A DNA stretch of 64,000 bases, taken from contig OY725493.1 in assembly GCA_963281255.1 (NCBI GenBank), positions 4,123,857 to 4,187,856 of the forward strand, written 5' to 3'. Positions 45,683 through 55,391 of the stretch are shown piece after piece (within the stretch, counting starts at the first letter, position 1; each line of letters starts with the position of its first letter). The DNA comes from Aphrocallistes beatrix (Eukaryota > Porifera > Hexactinellida > Sceptrulophora > Aphrocallistidae). A program made the position numbers and the translations under genes. The notes beneath the pieces were generated by a model. That model was not told the origin of the DNA. It saw only the letters and a program-made list of their open reading frames with translations, and ran no database searches.

Positions 45683-45978
45683 TGTTTAGTACCTTTTTGA
45701 CATTGTAGCGCCACTTCTGAAGAAAATGTGTGATTTCAATATTTTTTTATCGCTGCATATCATCTCAGCAAGTGGAATGGGGCTGACTTTAGCTTCAGGA
45801 GTGCATTGTTAAGGCGTAATAGAGTACATTTTTCTGAGATTTATCTATTTTACGAATAACAGATCCTGTTGCATCTAAATTCAATGTGAAATGTTTAGGT
45901 AAAATGTTTTTAATGATTTCAATTTGTTCTTCAGTGTAAATATGAATTACAAATAGATTTCTAGCTACACTTTGAATA
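45683..45978. other. unassigned stretch
   Basis: No recognised content. Confidence 0.3.
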
Positions 45979-47206
45979 TCTTATATATTAAAACGCTAGG
46001 ATTTTTTGTTTGTTTGTTTGTCCGAATTGATTGAAGAATTAGCAAGTCGTAGAGATACAAAAATTGGCATGTACACTGCCTGGACAATTTATAATACAAA
46101 TAGTTATAATACCAAGTTATTTAGCGAGTCAAGGGCATTTAATTTGTAAGAGATAGGCTATATTTAACTTCAAATTCGAATTCTCCATATGCGAATTACT
46201 CATTTTATAGTCTTTCCACTCGATTACTCTCCCACAAGATTAAATATTTTCAAACTGTGCCACCTCGTACCACTAATGCCATTATATACAATGATGATAA
46301 CTCATGATATGTGCCATAGGGTAGCAAATTCCGAAAATACTTAATCTTGAAAGAGAGTAATTAAGTTGAAAGCTTATAAAGTGAGTAATTTGAATGTGGA
46401 GGAACCGAATTTTAAACTAGATTTAGTGTATCTGTTACTGATTATATGTTATTGACTTCACGAATGATTAGTATTATAACAATTTGGGTGGAAAATATTG
46501 GGGTGCACAAATACATTTGTCCAGGCAATGTAGGTATCAAATGATGAATCAACGATTAAGTTCGAAGATCTAAGCGAAATTTTCACAGGTCCTGCAAACA
46601 AAATGGAAAACAATTTTTCACACCTTTTCTATACAATACTATGTATGGTTTCACTCTCACAATAGAAATCATTGTACAACACTATTGTAGGCTGTCATTG
46701 TTATTACAACTTCAAAGCAATGACTTATATAGATGTCTCAACTATATTACAGTGTATAGCAATAAAAAAGGTTTTGTGTATATTTTCACACCTTTATATA
46801 CATATTTTAACACCATTTGATGAATTTTAAAAATTCGCTAGAGACTATATTCCAAAGGTTGACATGGGGTTTTTAGGGGTATCGAGTTCGAATATCATAT
46901 GGAATCTATATGATAAATTATTTGTTTTCTTTTGTTTACAAAAGTTACGTTAAGAAACAAAGCACAAAAATAGGCTAGAGACTAGCTTCCAACGGTTGAC
47001 AAGGGGTTTTCAGGGGTGTGGAGTTCGAATATTATATTTTCGAAGCTATATGAGACATTATTTGTTAACTTTTGTTTACAATATTTCTATAAAGTAAACA
47101 AATTCCAAAAATAGGCTAGATTGCGTAACTCTAGGCGCCCGCAGGGAGACTCTTCGGACACAAAGTGTCCTCAATCAGCGCAGCGCAAGCAAGCGAAGTG
47201 CGCTAG
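45979..47206 (+). mobile_element. Helitron subfamily 2, with canonical CTAG end
   Basis: It starts TCTTATATATTAAAACGCTA after an A, then a TTTGTTTG run and GAATTGATTGAAGAATT. The body shows the GGTTGACA.GGGGTTTT blocks twice. It ends in the GGACACAAAGTGTCC hairpin, GCGCAAGCAAGCGAAGTGCG and CTAG before a T. CTAG is the standard Helitron 3' tetranucleotide. It is interrupted by a MITE at 46072-46532. It is the plus-strand sister of 14446-15037. Confidence 0.88.
46072..46532. mobile_element. MITE related to the GGACAAAAGTATTT family
   Basis: TACACTGCCTGGACAATTTA and the complement ending ACATTTGTCCAGGCAATGTA are inverted ends with TA edges. The interior keeps the ATTCGAA and GAATTACTC motifs of copies A1-A3 but is diverged. 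Confidence 0.75.
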
Positions 47207-47463
47207 TATCCATTAAAATTGGCTCCTGTAATACAGATCATTAGTACTTTGAGTAATTATAATATCCTGGAACTTGTCTTCACTGAACCTGCTTTTTGAA
47301 CCTGCTTTCATAAAAAAATCTATTTCGTTCCATCTTGTATTTAAAATGAACACTGCTTGAACAAGCTCATCAATTTCATTGTTGACCAAATGTATCAAAC
47401 CTAGATAATGAAATATTATAAAAAGATATTAACTACAAAATAGAAAATACTTTATAATTCATA
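47207..47463 (-). other. Orphan open frame between Helitron and mariner
   Basis: Minus-strand 47398-47213 is open for 61 codons (DELVQAVFILNTRWNEIDFF, then SRFSEDKFQDI) and is preceded by TTATCTAG, which would suit a splice acceptor. No family was recognised. It could be an exon remnant cut off by the Helitron. Confidence 0.25.
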
Positions 47464-48766
47464 TACAGGGTGGGGCATAAGTTCTGTCCCAAAGTTTGAT
47501 GCATTATATTGCAATGCTATAACATAGTATCTTAAAACTTATACGTCCATAAAGTTCATTAATATATGCCTATACAATCGCAATACCGTTTATGGCGTTC
47601 AAACTGCGAATTTCTGATATTACTGGCATGGAAGCTAAAAGGTCAAAAATTATTAGTTTATTTGAGTGCGGGAAGTCTGCTGGCGAGATCTTCAAAATGC
47701 TTGGACAAGAAAACTTCAGTAGGAAATTGATCTATCGCACTATCAAAATATACAAGGAGACGGGAAGTTTGAATGACAAAGCTAGAAGTGGCCGTCCGCG
47801 TACTGAAAAGACCATTGGCCTAAAAGCTAAGGTGCAGAAGAGAATAGTCCGAAATCCTCGCCGTTCCATGCGTAAAATGGCTCGTGATTTTGGGGTAAGC
47901 TCGAGATTGTGCATGACCAATTAGGATTAAAATCTCTCAAACGTAGAAAGGTACACATGCTTACCAAGCCAATTAGAGAAAAGCGGCTGCAAAGAAGTCG
48001 AATCCTGTTATCTCGTGCCGCCGAGTCAGTTGTGGATGAAATATTATTTTCTGATGAGAAATTATTCACAATTGAGGAAGTAACTAACTCTCAAAATGAT
48101 AGAATCGTGTCACCAGCGTTAAGGATATCCCAGAAGAGGTTCGATTCATTCCCAAATGTCAAAAGCCAGCTTTAGTCATGGTATGGGGAGGGATATCCGC
48201 AAATTCCCGGACAAATCTGATTTTTGTCCCCTCTGGTGTAAAAATTAATCCCAAAACGTACCGCGATCTCATTTTGGAAACGGAAGTGAAAAGTGCCGGT
48301 CATAAACTCTTCAGAAACAGCAATTGGATATTCCAACAAGACGGAGCACCAGCCCACACAGCCAATGTCACTCAACAGTGGTTCCGGGACAAAAAAATTG
48401 AATTTATTTCCAAGGAAGAATGGCCACCATCAAGTCCCGATCTCAATCCTATGGACTATTCGGTCTGGTCTATTCTGGAGGAAAAGGCCTGTGCTAAGTC
48501 CCACTTGAATATTGACTCTCTGAAAGCTTCTTTGCAACGAGAATGGCTGAAAATCCCCCAAGATCACTTCCGGCGCGCCGTGTCTCAATTTAGGACAAGA
48601 CTCCAGGCTGTGGTAACTAAGAAAGGTGGCTATATTGAATAACATTAAATTTATTCAGACCCAACATATGTTGTTAATATTCCTGTGAAGTTTTGGGGCG
48701 ATTACTATATGGGTTTTGTAAATATGACAAAATTAGTTTGGGACAGAACTTATGCCCCACCCTGTA
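47464..48766 (+). mobile_element. Full-length DD37D mariner element
   Basis: The termini TACAGGGTGGGGCATAAGTT and the complement ending TATGCCCCACCCTGTA are inverted repeats of about 30 bp at TA sites. Length is 1.3 kb, normal for mariner. It was inserted into or next to a LINE fragment on its right. The transposase inside has two frameshifts. Confidence 0.92.
47592..48642 (+). pseudogene. mariner transposase, DD37D, two frameshifts
   Basis: The N-terminus (47592-47924) carries a paired helix-turn-helix region (SRKLIYRTIKIYKETGS) and the RPRT linker. After a shift near 47910 the second segment has ILFSDEKLFTIEE with the first Asp. After another shift near 48120 the last part begins around MVWGGISANS and holds IFQQDGAPAHT and SPDLNPMD. 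From the Asp in QQD to the Asp in NPMD there are 37 residues, which places it in the DD37D (maT-like) group and not DD34D/E. All three catalytic residues are still encoded, but not in one frame. Confidence 0.9.
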
Positions 48767-48769
48767 TAT

Positions 48770-48960
48770 TATTCTGTACCTGATTTTCTCGGTCCAGGAT
48801 TCGACTCAATATCGCCACATTGGAGAAGAAGAAGAAGAAAAGCCAAAAATATGAAAGAATTAAATCGTAAAACAATATTACAAGTATAAGTTGAATACCA
48901 TACAGGAATTCTGTAACCAAGCGTTACAATACTGGACCACGTATTAGGGGCTACACTCAT
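48770..48960 (-). pseudogene. LINE N-terminal fragment with 2A-like motif
   Basis: From Met at 48960 the minus strand encodes MSVAPNTWSSIV, then a very hydrophobic stretch (FIFLAFLLLLL) directly followed by GDIESNPGP (48790-48816) and PRKSG. This matches the D(V/I)ExNPGP consensus of 2A ribosome-skipping peptides. Such a motif after a Leu-rich segment is known at the start of proteins of some CR1-type and related non-LTR retrotransposons. The frame ends at the adjacent mariner terminus, so only this N-terminal bit is left. Confidence 0.6.
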
Positions 48961-49121
48961 GATTTCGGGAAAATACAAATGAAGGATGCGACTTATTAAC
49001 TTGGCATTAAAAGTTCAAAGGTAACAAGAATAAGCATATAAATACTGGTAGAAATATCATAATCGATATCGCAAATATCGATTTAATGTTATTACGAAAA
49101 TTTGTTATGATTTAATATATA

Positions 49122-49419
49122 CAAGCGCGCTTCGCTTGCTTGCGCTGCTACAGATTCTATTAAAATTTCAGCCTTCTATCTCCAATAATGGCTGAGTTAT
49201 GCCCGAATAACTGTGTTGCTTAACTTTTAAAAATGTGACTGACGTCATAATTCCATGATGAGTCGACATTTTGCTATGAACTCAGAAAATACTGGAGCCA
49301 TAGCCAAAAGACTCCCACATGCCAAAAATCAGCCTTCTGCGCCCGGCAGTTTCTTCAATCAATTCGTAACAGAGAGATATATATATATACAAATATTAAT
49401 CGAGTTTTAATAGTAAGGA
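49122..49419 (-). mobile_element. Helitron subfamily 1, internally deleted
   Basis: It has a 3' end CAAGCGCGCTTCGCTTGCTT at 49122 and a 5' end complement TCCTTACTATTAAAACTCGA at 49419. The hairpin stem breaks off after GCGCTG and joins directly to the ATTCTATTAAAATTTCAGCC block, so about 250 bp of the body are missing. The inserted site is A|T at both edges. Confidence 0.85.
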
Positions 49420-49836
49420 TATCCGCAAGATAACATTATTATAATTGTCATCAAGATAGATTAAAAATACACTACACGTGTGATCAATATTCATTGAGAG
49501 ATAAAACTAGATAACGTCACTAGAAGCCATACAGAGGGCAGATTGGTACACCATCGAAATGACATAAACCTCCTAGGCTAGTATTATCGTAGTTTGAATT
49601 ATAATGTGTTATGTCGTACTCGATTTCAAACACTACATAAATAATGCGAAGTTATTTTTGCCAAGTCACTAGAAGCCATACAAGGGTCAGATTGAGATAT
49701 CATTGAAACAAGCGCGCTTCGCTTGCTTGCGCTGCGCGGCTGGCGGACACTTTGTGTCCGCCAGAGGCGCCCTGCAGGCGCCTGGGGTCACATTGATTAA
49801 TTATAAGGGAAATAACATCTCTAAATAAGCCTGTCC

Positions 49837-50904
49837 ATAGCCTACTATATATAAGGCCTAAGAGTAACTTAACCAGGGATGCAGTAGAAGATGGATGAAG
49901 AAATAAATGAGCTGCCTTAAATCATTAACAAAGCACAATAGAGCTTAGGAATGTATTACCAGCATATATAAATATGGTGTCAAAGCACCCAAATCCGTTG
50001 TTAAAATTTAGATTAGTCATCAAATGATTGCGCAACAGGCTATATTTGGGTCAAATTTAGTGATTTTCAGAGGTCGTTTAAGGGCATTTCTAAGTGTTTT
50101 TATTATAAAGTTTTTCGCATAGAACTGAGAAGTGAATGTGTTAATACGAAAAATTTGGAATTTTTTCTTGGAATGTTCTTACATTCCAGTGTTGCTATGG
50201 AAACGTGTTTTGGTCAGTTAGGGCTACATCTTGAAAACAGCGATAGCTAGACATTCAAATATAATCCCATTTGATAGCAAATAGGCGACTTCCTATTTAG
50301 CTATAATACAATTTCTGTGTCTAAATTCAATGGTTTACGAGATATTCGACAAATTACCAAATGTGACCAATATGATAAATTGATAATAACTCGTAAATCA
50401 CTGAATTAAGACATAGAAATTGTATTATAGCTTAATAGGAAGTAGCCTATTTGCTATCAAATGGGGTTAAATTTGAATGTCTAGCTATCGCTGTTTTCCA
50501 GATATAGCCCTAACTGACCAAAACACGTTTCCATAGCAACACTGGAATGTAAGAACATTCCATGAAAAAATTCCAAATTTTTCGTATTAACACATTCACT
50601 TCTCAGTTCTATGCGAAAAACTTTATAATAAAAACACTTAGAAGTGCCCTCAAACGGCATCTGAAAATCACTAAATTTTACCCAAATATAACCTGTTGCG
50701 CAATCATTTGATGGCTAATCTAAATTTTAACAACGGATATGGATGCTTTGACACCATATTTATATATGCTGGTAATACATTCCTAAGCTCTATTGTGCTT
50801 TGTTAATGATTTAAGGCAGCTCATTTATTTCTTCATCCATCTTCTACTGCATCCCTAGTGCCAAATTTTCAAGTTACTCTGAGGCCTTATTATAGTAGGC
50901 TATG
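49837..50904. repeat. Foldback F, nearly perfect arms of about 0.5 kb
   Basis: ATAGCCTACTATATATAAGG on the left is mirrored on the right by the complement ending AGTAGGCTATG. Almost the whole element, including ATGATTGCGCAACAGG, AAACGTGTTTTGGTCAGTTA and CTAGCTATCGCTGTTTTC, is present twice in inverted form around a centre at about 50370. Flanks GCCTGTCC (49829-49836) and GTCTGTCC (50905-50912) suggest an 8-bp duplication with one mismatch. Related copies lie at 42290-42500 and 58436-59365, with fragments near 31900 and 40720. No coding frame. Confidence 0.88.
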
Positions 50905-51163
50905 GTCTGTCCTACTGTTATAATCGATATCGCACGAAAAATCACCAAATTTATCAATTTTTAAAATCTTGATGTGTAATGATGACGTCATAACAAAGTG
51001 ATGAGTCATCATTTTTTGATGATAGTTGCATCATATGTGAGATATGTTAGTATACAGATTCTATTAAAATTTTAGTCCTCTATCTCCTATAATGGCTGAG
51101 TTATGCTCAAATAACAATAACTGTATTGCTTAACTTTTAAAAAATGTGACAATGACGTCATAA

Positions 51164-51640
51164 CAGGGCCGGCGACAGGGGGGGGTAGCTTGGGGTAAAA
51201 CCGGGGGGCCCGTGGTAAATAGGGGCCCCAGGTCGGCATGTAATAGTTTCTTTAGGATTTAAGATGTCCATTGTAATTGTGTCTTGTATGTACATAATAA
51301 GCTTGTATCACAATATGAATTCCTTTGTTTCAGTTTTCACTAATAGAATAATTGCTATGATCAATATCACACTTAGCAAACAAAGGATTCTGTCTTTAAT
51401 AAATTGTCATTAATTTATTCCATTGTTTGAAACCTTATTATTAATTTAATTCCTTCACCACGATATAAAATATGGAATTATAGAAATTGCTCTATTTCAA
51501 TTATTAAATATTTCAATATAAAGTCTATGTCCTACGTTCATAAATCAGGTGCGCAAAAACGTCAAGAGAAGCGTGTAAGAGATGGAGGGGCCCGGCCAGA
51601 AATCTTACTAGGGGGCCCGTAAATTCTGTCGCCGGCCCTG
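51164..51640. mobile_element. hAT-type MITE with perfect 8-bp duplication
   Basis: The ends CAGGGCCGGCGACAG and CTGTCGCCGGCCCTG are inverted. CGTCATAA is present on both sides (51156-51163, 51641-51648), and uninterrupted Helitron copies have it once. The ends are GC-rich with runs of G, the interior AT-rich. Confidence 0.92.
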
Positions 51641-51768
51641 CGTCATAATTCCATGATGAGTCGACATTTTGCTCTGAGCTCAGAACTTAGTGGAGCCATA
51701 GCCAAAAGACTCCCACATGCCAAAAATCAGCTTTTTGTGCCGGGCAGTTTCTTCAATCAATTCGTTAC

Positions 51769-51810
<42 letters not shown>

Positions 51811-51955
51811 TAATCGAGTTTTAATAGTAAAGATGGCAGAAATCTCCTAGGCTAGTATTAATATATACCAAATGGCATCCCGATCGAGTGACTGATTGCA
51901 GAAATATAACCTGTTACGTCGTGCTCGATTTTCCCTGCTAACTTCACACTCAGTA

Positions 51956-52372
51956 ATCTGTCTGGGAAAGAATTGGAAGAAATTTAGAAAATACACTAAT
52001 TTAGCCCCCCTGTCGGGGAATTCCTGACGCCACCCCCTATCCATATGCCCTTTATTACACTGCCTATAATCTTGTCTCGAATTGTAAGGTCACGAATAGG
52101 GAAGAAACTATCAAAGAATATAATTCCAGTTTTAGTCAAAATCATGTAATATCATGATTACCGAATTTATCAATTATTAAGTACGTACTACACTTGTACA
52201 TTATGTATTTAGCATTGGAGTAAAACTGAAATAGGATGCTGAAAACACGCAAGTCTACATATTGATGCATTTCAAATGTAACCGGACTAACCGAACCGGT
52301 GGCTACGGTTCTGATATGGCATCCCGGGGTGTTCTGTCGCCACCCCCGCGGAGGGATACCAGTGTACTCTCT
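51956..52372. other. unassigned stretch
   Basis: No recognised gene. The part around 52300-52372 may belong to an outer repeat whose other half is near 52675-52710 (GGGATACCAGT and ACTGGTAT match in inverted orientation). Confidence 0.35.
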
Positions 52373-52669
52373 CCCGGTGTAGCAGCCCAGAATATACCCC
52401 ATTAGAATCTATCCGGGTATATTATGGGCTAGGCCAGATTATTAGGGGTATAATCTGGGCTAGGGGGTATATTCTTGGCTAGCCCACTTCAAACCCGGGA
52501 GTATAATCTAGGCTAGGACAAAATATACCCGGGTATATTCTGGGATAGGACAGATTATACCCGGGTATATTCTGGATAGGACAGATTATACCCGGGTATA
52601 TTCTGGATAGGACAGATTATACCCGGGTATATTCGAGGACGGGGGTGTAATCTGGGCTGTTACACCGGG
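52373..52669. repeat. MITE with an internal minisatellite
   Basis: CCCGGTGTAGCAGCCCAGA and the complement ending TCTGGGCTGTTACACCGGG are inverted ends. Between 52527 and 52650 a 31- to 32-bp unit starting ACCCGGGTATATTCTGG is repeated four times in tandem with hardly any change. The unit itself contains the palindrome ATACCCGGGTAT. Confidence 0.8.
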
Positions 52670-52802
52670 CATAAAGGGAACTGGTATTATTCCAGCCTTC
52701 CGGTGGCGTGGTTTTGGAGTCTGCAATAAAACCATAGACCTCCGGACAAATTTTTAAAGAGTTGTCCTCCATACGCTGGGTTTCCCAATATTTTACTTCC
52801 TA

Positions 52803-53266
52803 ATAGCCCTCTGTATACAAGGCCTGCCATCTAAATTTCAAAAATGGACCAGGGATGCGGTCGAAGATGGGATACTAAAGTACGATTAGCGATCATTTTA
52901 TTTATTATAATAGATTAATAAGTAAAATAATAGCATTCTGTATATTTACAGAGGGCTATGGTAATGTTAATTTATTTCAGTATCAATCAGTCAATACTGC
53001 TAATGGCTTTATTTGATTTTATATTAAATACACTCTTATATATAACACGTCCATATTATTAATTGAATTACATTATACTATTAGCTGTAATCGACATACT
53101 TCTGAAGAAAACACTTAAATAATAAATAATATAGTATAGAAAAGAGTTGGTCTCGTCAGTCACTGTCCCATTCGCTCGATGACTGTATACGACCCGATAA
53201 AACATGGTTCTATCCCTGGTCCATTTTTGAGATTTAGATGGCAGGCCTTATATACAGAGGGCTATG
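52803..53266. repeat. Foldback J with about 55-bp ends
   Basis: ATAGCCCTCTGTATACAAGG, CCTGCCATCTAAATTTC and AAAAATGGACCAGGGATG at the left are mirrored at the right up to AGAGGGCTATG. The flanks ACTTCCTA and ACTTCCTG agree in seven of eight bases. The ATAGCC..GGCTATG ends and the duplication size are like those of foldback F, so both may share one mobiliser. Confidence 0.8.
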
Positions 53267-53324
53267 ACTTCCTGTATTACATAGGATCTGGGAATATTAT
53301 CATACTATTTCTGAATGAATACTG

Positions 53325-53550
53325 GGACATACCTAATTTATGGGATGGAAACGGAATATCCCATTCCAGATATTATAAATGTCTAATTTACCGAGTATTC
53401 CGTAAATTAGACATTATAATATCCGGAATGGGATATTCCGTAAAATAGGCATTTAAAATTCCGGAACCGCTCCGTCAAGTTCCATAAATTAGGTACTCAG
53501 ATTTCCCGGAATGGTACCGTTCCGTTCCATTCCGTAAATTAGGTATGTCC
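53325..53550. mobile_element. hAT-type MITE with perfect 8-bp duplication
   Basis: GGACATACCTAATTTA and TAAATTAGGTATGTCC are the inverted ends. GAATACTG lies on both sides (53317-53324, 53551-53558). The interior is a series of GGAAT..ATTCC palindromes. It lies about 190 bp upstream of the cyclophilin start codon. Confidence 0.88.
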
Positions 53551-53735
53551 GAATACTGACCACTATTTGATAGACTTCACACGACTAGTGATATAGTTAT
53601 CGAGCTCTGTCCCCGATCGATCCTTAGTTTAGGTATCATATGTGAAGCCTATTTTCAAAGTCTTCCTTCAATTATCCAGGACCCAGGTATATTTAATATT
53701 TTTCGTTTTTATGCATAGCAATAATAATCTACGTC

Positions 53736-54353
53736 ATGCGTACCTACAATTTGGTGAGGATTCTTCTGCCTCTTGGTCTCTGTGGGATTCTTATCTCATC
53801 GGTTCAAGCTGCTAGAGGTCCCAAAGTTACAGATAAAATATTCTTTGATATTAAAATTGGTGAAAGAGATATAGGACGGATAGAAATTGGTTTATTCGGT
53901 GCCACTGTCCCTAAAACAGTCAAGAACTTCATAGCTCTTTCAACTCATGAGAAAGGGTTCGGATTCAAAGACAGTACATTCCATCGGGTAATCAAAGGCT
54001 TCATGATTCAGGGTGGAGATTTTACCAGAGGAGACGGAACCGGTGGAAAGAGCATATACGGCGAAAAATTTCCAGATGAAAACTTTAAACTTAAACACTA
54101 TGGGCCTGGTTATGTGAGTATGGCTAATGCTGGGAAAGACACGAATGGATCTCAGTTCTTCATCACAACTGTGCAAACACCTTGGCTGGATAAGAGACAT
54201 GTCGTGTTCGGTACTGTATTAAAAGGTTTCGAGGTGGTACAAAATATTGAGAACACCCAAGTGGGTCCAAGTGATAAACCTGTAGAGAGTGTAACCATAG
54301 CCGATTGTGGAAAGTTAGATTTGGAAGAGCCATTCTATCTAGATAGGGAATGA
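53736..54353 (+). CDS. PPIB: ER peptidyl-prolyl cis-trans isomerase, cyclophilin B type
   Basis: Cyclophilins isomerise Xaa-Pro bonds during protein folding. The 205-residue product starts with a signal peptide (hydrophobic core about residues 7-20, likely cleavage after VQA at 25), which sends it to the secretory pathway as in cyclophilin B. The domain keeps the active-site residues: R84, F89, M90 and Q92 in [15 protein letters not shown], the GSQFF motif (138-142), W150 and H155. The end [17 protein letters not shown] resembles PPIB. No KDEL-type signal is present. No intron interrupts it. The start Met is the one directly before the signal peptide. Confidence 0.96.
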   Translation: MRTYNLVRILLPLGLCGILISSVQAARGPKVTDKIFFDIKIGERDIGRIEIGLFGATVPKTVKNFIALSTHEKGFGFKDSTFHRVIKGFMIQGGDFTRGDGTGGKSIYGEKFPDENFKLKHYGPGYVSMANAGKDTNGSQFFITTVQTPWLDKRHVVFGTVLKGFEVVQNIENTQVGPSDKPVESVTIADCGKLDLEEPFYLDRE

Positions 54354-54931
54354 ATATTCGCATTCTAACAAGTAGTTAGGTATGTATGTCAATTATCTAG
54401 TTATTCTATTATAGTTACTTTTTTTTGAGAATGTATTGCTTTGAGATATAGCTTAGAACTTAGTGATATCATATCTAGCACCATCTTGTTGTGTGTATTA
54501 ATATAGTATTTGTACAAGTATATCTGGTAAGTCAAATGATTTATAACTCGATTCATTGAAGTATTTCACGAGTCAGATGACTGCGAGCATTGAAACCATT
54601 TCGAATGTTCGTACCCCCACTTAATCCAAAGAGATTGGGGTTATTAACACCTGTACTCGTGGCGGATCCACGAGGGGAGAGATGGCTGACAAGTGAATCA
54701 GTCCCAATATTAACTTTAAATCTACTCATTTATTTTGTTGATCCCAAATTTTTCAAGATTATCTTGAGATTATCTGAATATCAACTGGAAGTAAGTTATG
54801 TGCTTATGTGGGGTGAAATTGGGTCAAAATGTGGTAAAATTTGTACTCCAAGTAGTCTTCAGAATTGTATCGTGAAATGGCGTTTTTCCTCCGACAGATT
54901 TCAGGACATTCTACTGTAGCATTTGCGAAGA

Positions 54932-54937
54932 AATAAA
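54932..54937 (+). terminator. Putative polyadenylation signal of the cyclophilin gene
   Basis: AATAAA about 580 bp after the stop codon, the first canonical hexamer seen on this strand downstream of the gene. No experimental support. Confidence 0.45.
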
Positions 54938-55102
54938 TTTTCATTACCAAAAGGTAATTTCAAATATTCAATTTTGATTATTTTCTGTGCAATATTGGAT
55001 AATTATTTGATATCCGTACCAACCTCAGACTAATAATTGCTGAACTGCAGCGCTCAGTTTAGTGGAACATTGTTGAACAAGTGGATATGTGTTATTTGTA
55101 TA

Positions 55103-55391
55103 GGGATACAGACAATTCGTGACATTACAATTCGTGACATTCTTGTAGTCGTGTAAACAATCATTAGTTGAGATTAGGGTTTCATTCAACTCGTTTATTG
55201 ATTAATTAATTAATTAAAGATGAAAGACAATGACAACTAAAATAATTACTTCCCGAGAGAGAAATTCATTCTCACATTCTAATATTGAATTCATCAATTC
55301 TATGTTGAATAGTCACGAATAGCAATGTCACGAATTGTATGTCACGAATTGTAATGTCACGAATTGTAATGTCACGAATTGTCTGTATCCC
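55103..55391. mobile_element. Mutator-like MITE with 9-bp duplication
   Basis: GGGATACAGACAATTCGTGA and its complement at the right end form inverted repeats of about 39 bp. The motif AATTCGTGACATT occurs twice at the left and four to five times at the right in tandem. The flanks are ATTTGTATA on both sides (55094-55102, 55392-55400). A 9-bp duplication points to MuDR/Mutator-type elements. Confidence 0.8.

Larger units (their letters stand above)
49709..51833 (-). mobile_element. Helitron subfamily 1 with proven insertion boundaries
   Basis: The left edge on the plus strand is CAAGCGCGCTTCGCTTGCTT (3' end, CTTG in complement). The right edge is AATCGAGTTTTAATAGTAAAGA (5' TCTTTACTATTAAAAC in complement). 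The empty counterpart of the flanking repeat G at about 42622-42645 shows that nothing was duplicated and that insertion took place between A and T, as in Helitron rolling-circle transposition. No Rep/helicase gene is present. Two other elements (49837-50904, 51164-51640) were inserted into it later. Confidence 0.93.
49501..51955 (-). repeat. Dispersed repeat G, interrupted by a Helitron
   Basis: The parts 49501-49708 and 51834-51955 are the inverted counterpart of 42500-42900. They are separated by the Helitron at 49709-51833, and the break is exactly at CATTGAAA|TGGCAG. Confidence 0.8.

Noticed and set aside
45478-45708. Open frame of 76 codons across the hairpin
   Set aside because: The coding look comes from the inverted arms. 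There is no domain and the frame crosses the loop.
49709-51833. Autonomous Helitron with Rep/helicase gene
   Set aside because: The extra length comes from two nested non-coding insertions. No rolling-circle or helicase motif was found anywhere in the window.
53940-54200. Minus-strand frames over the cyclophilin gene
   Set aside because: They are antisense shadows of a conserved coding sequence.
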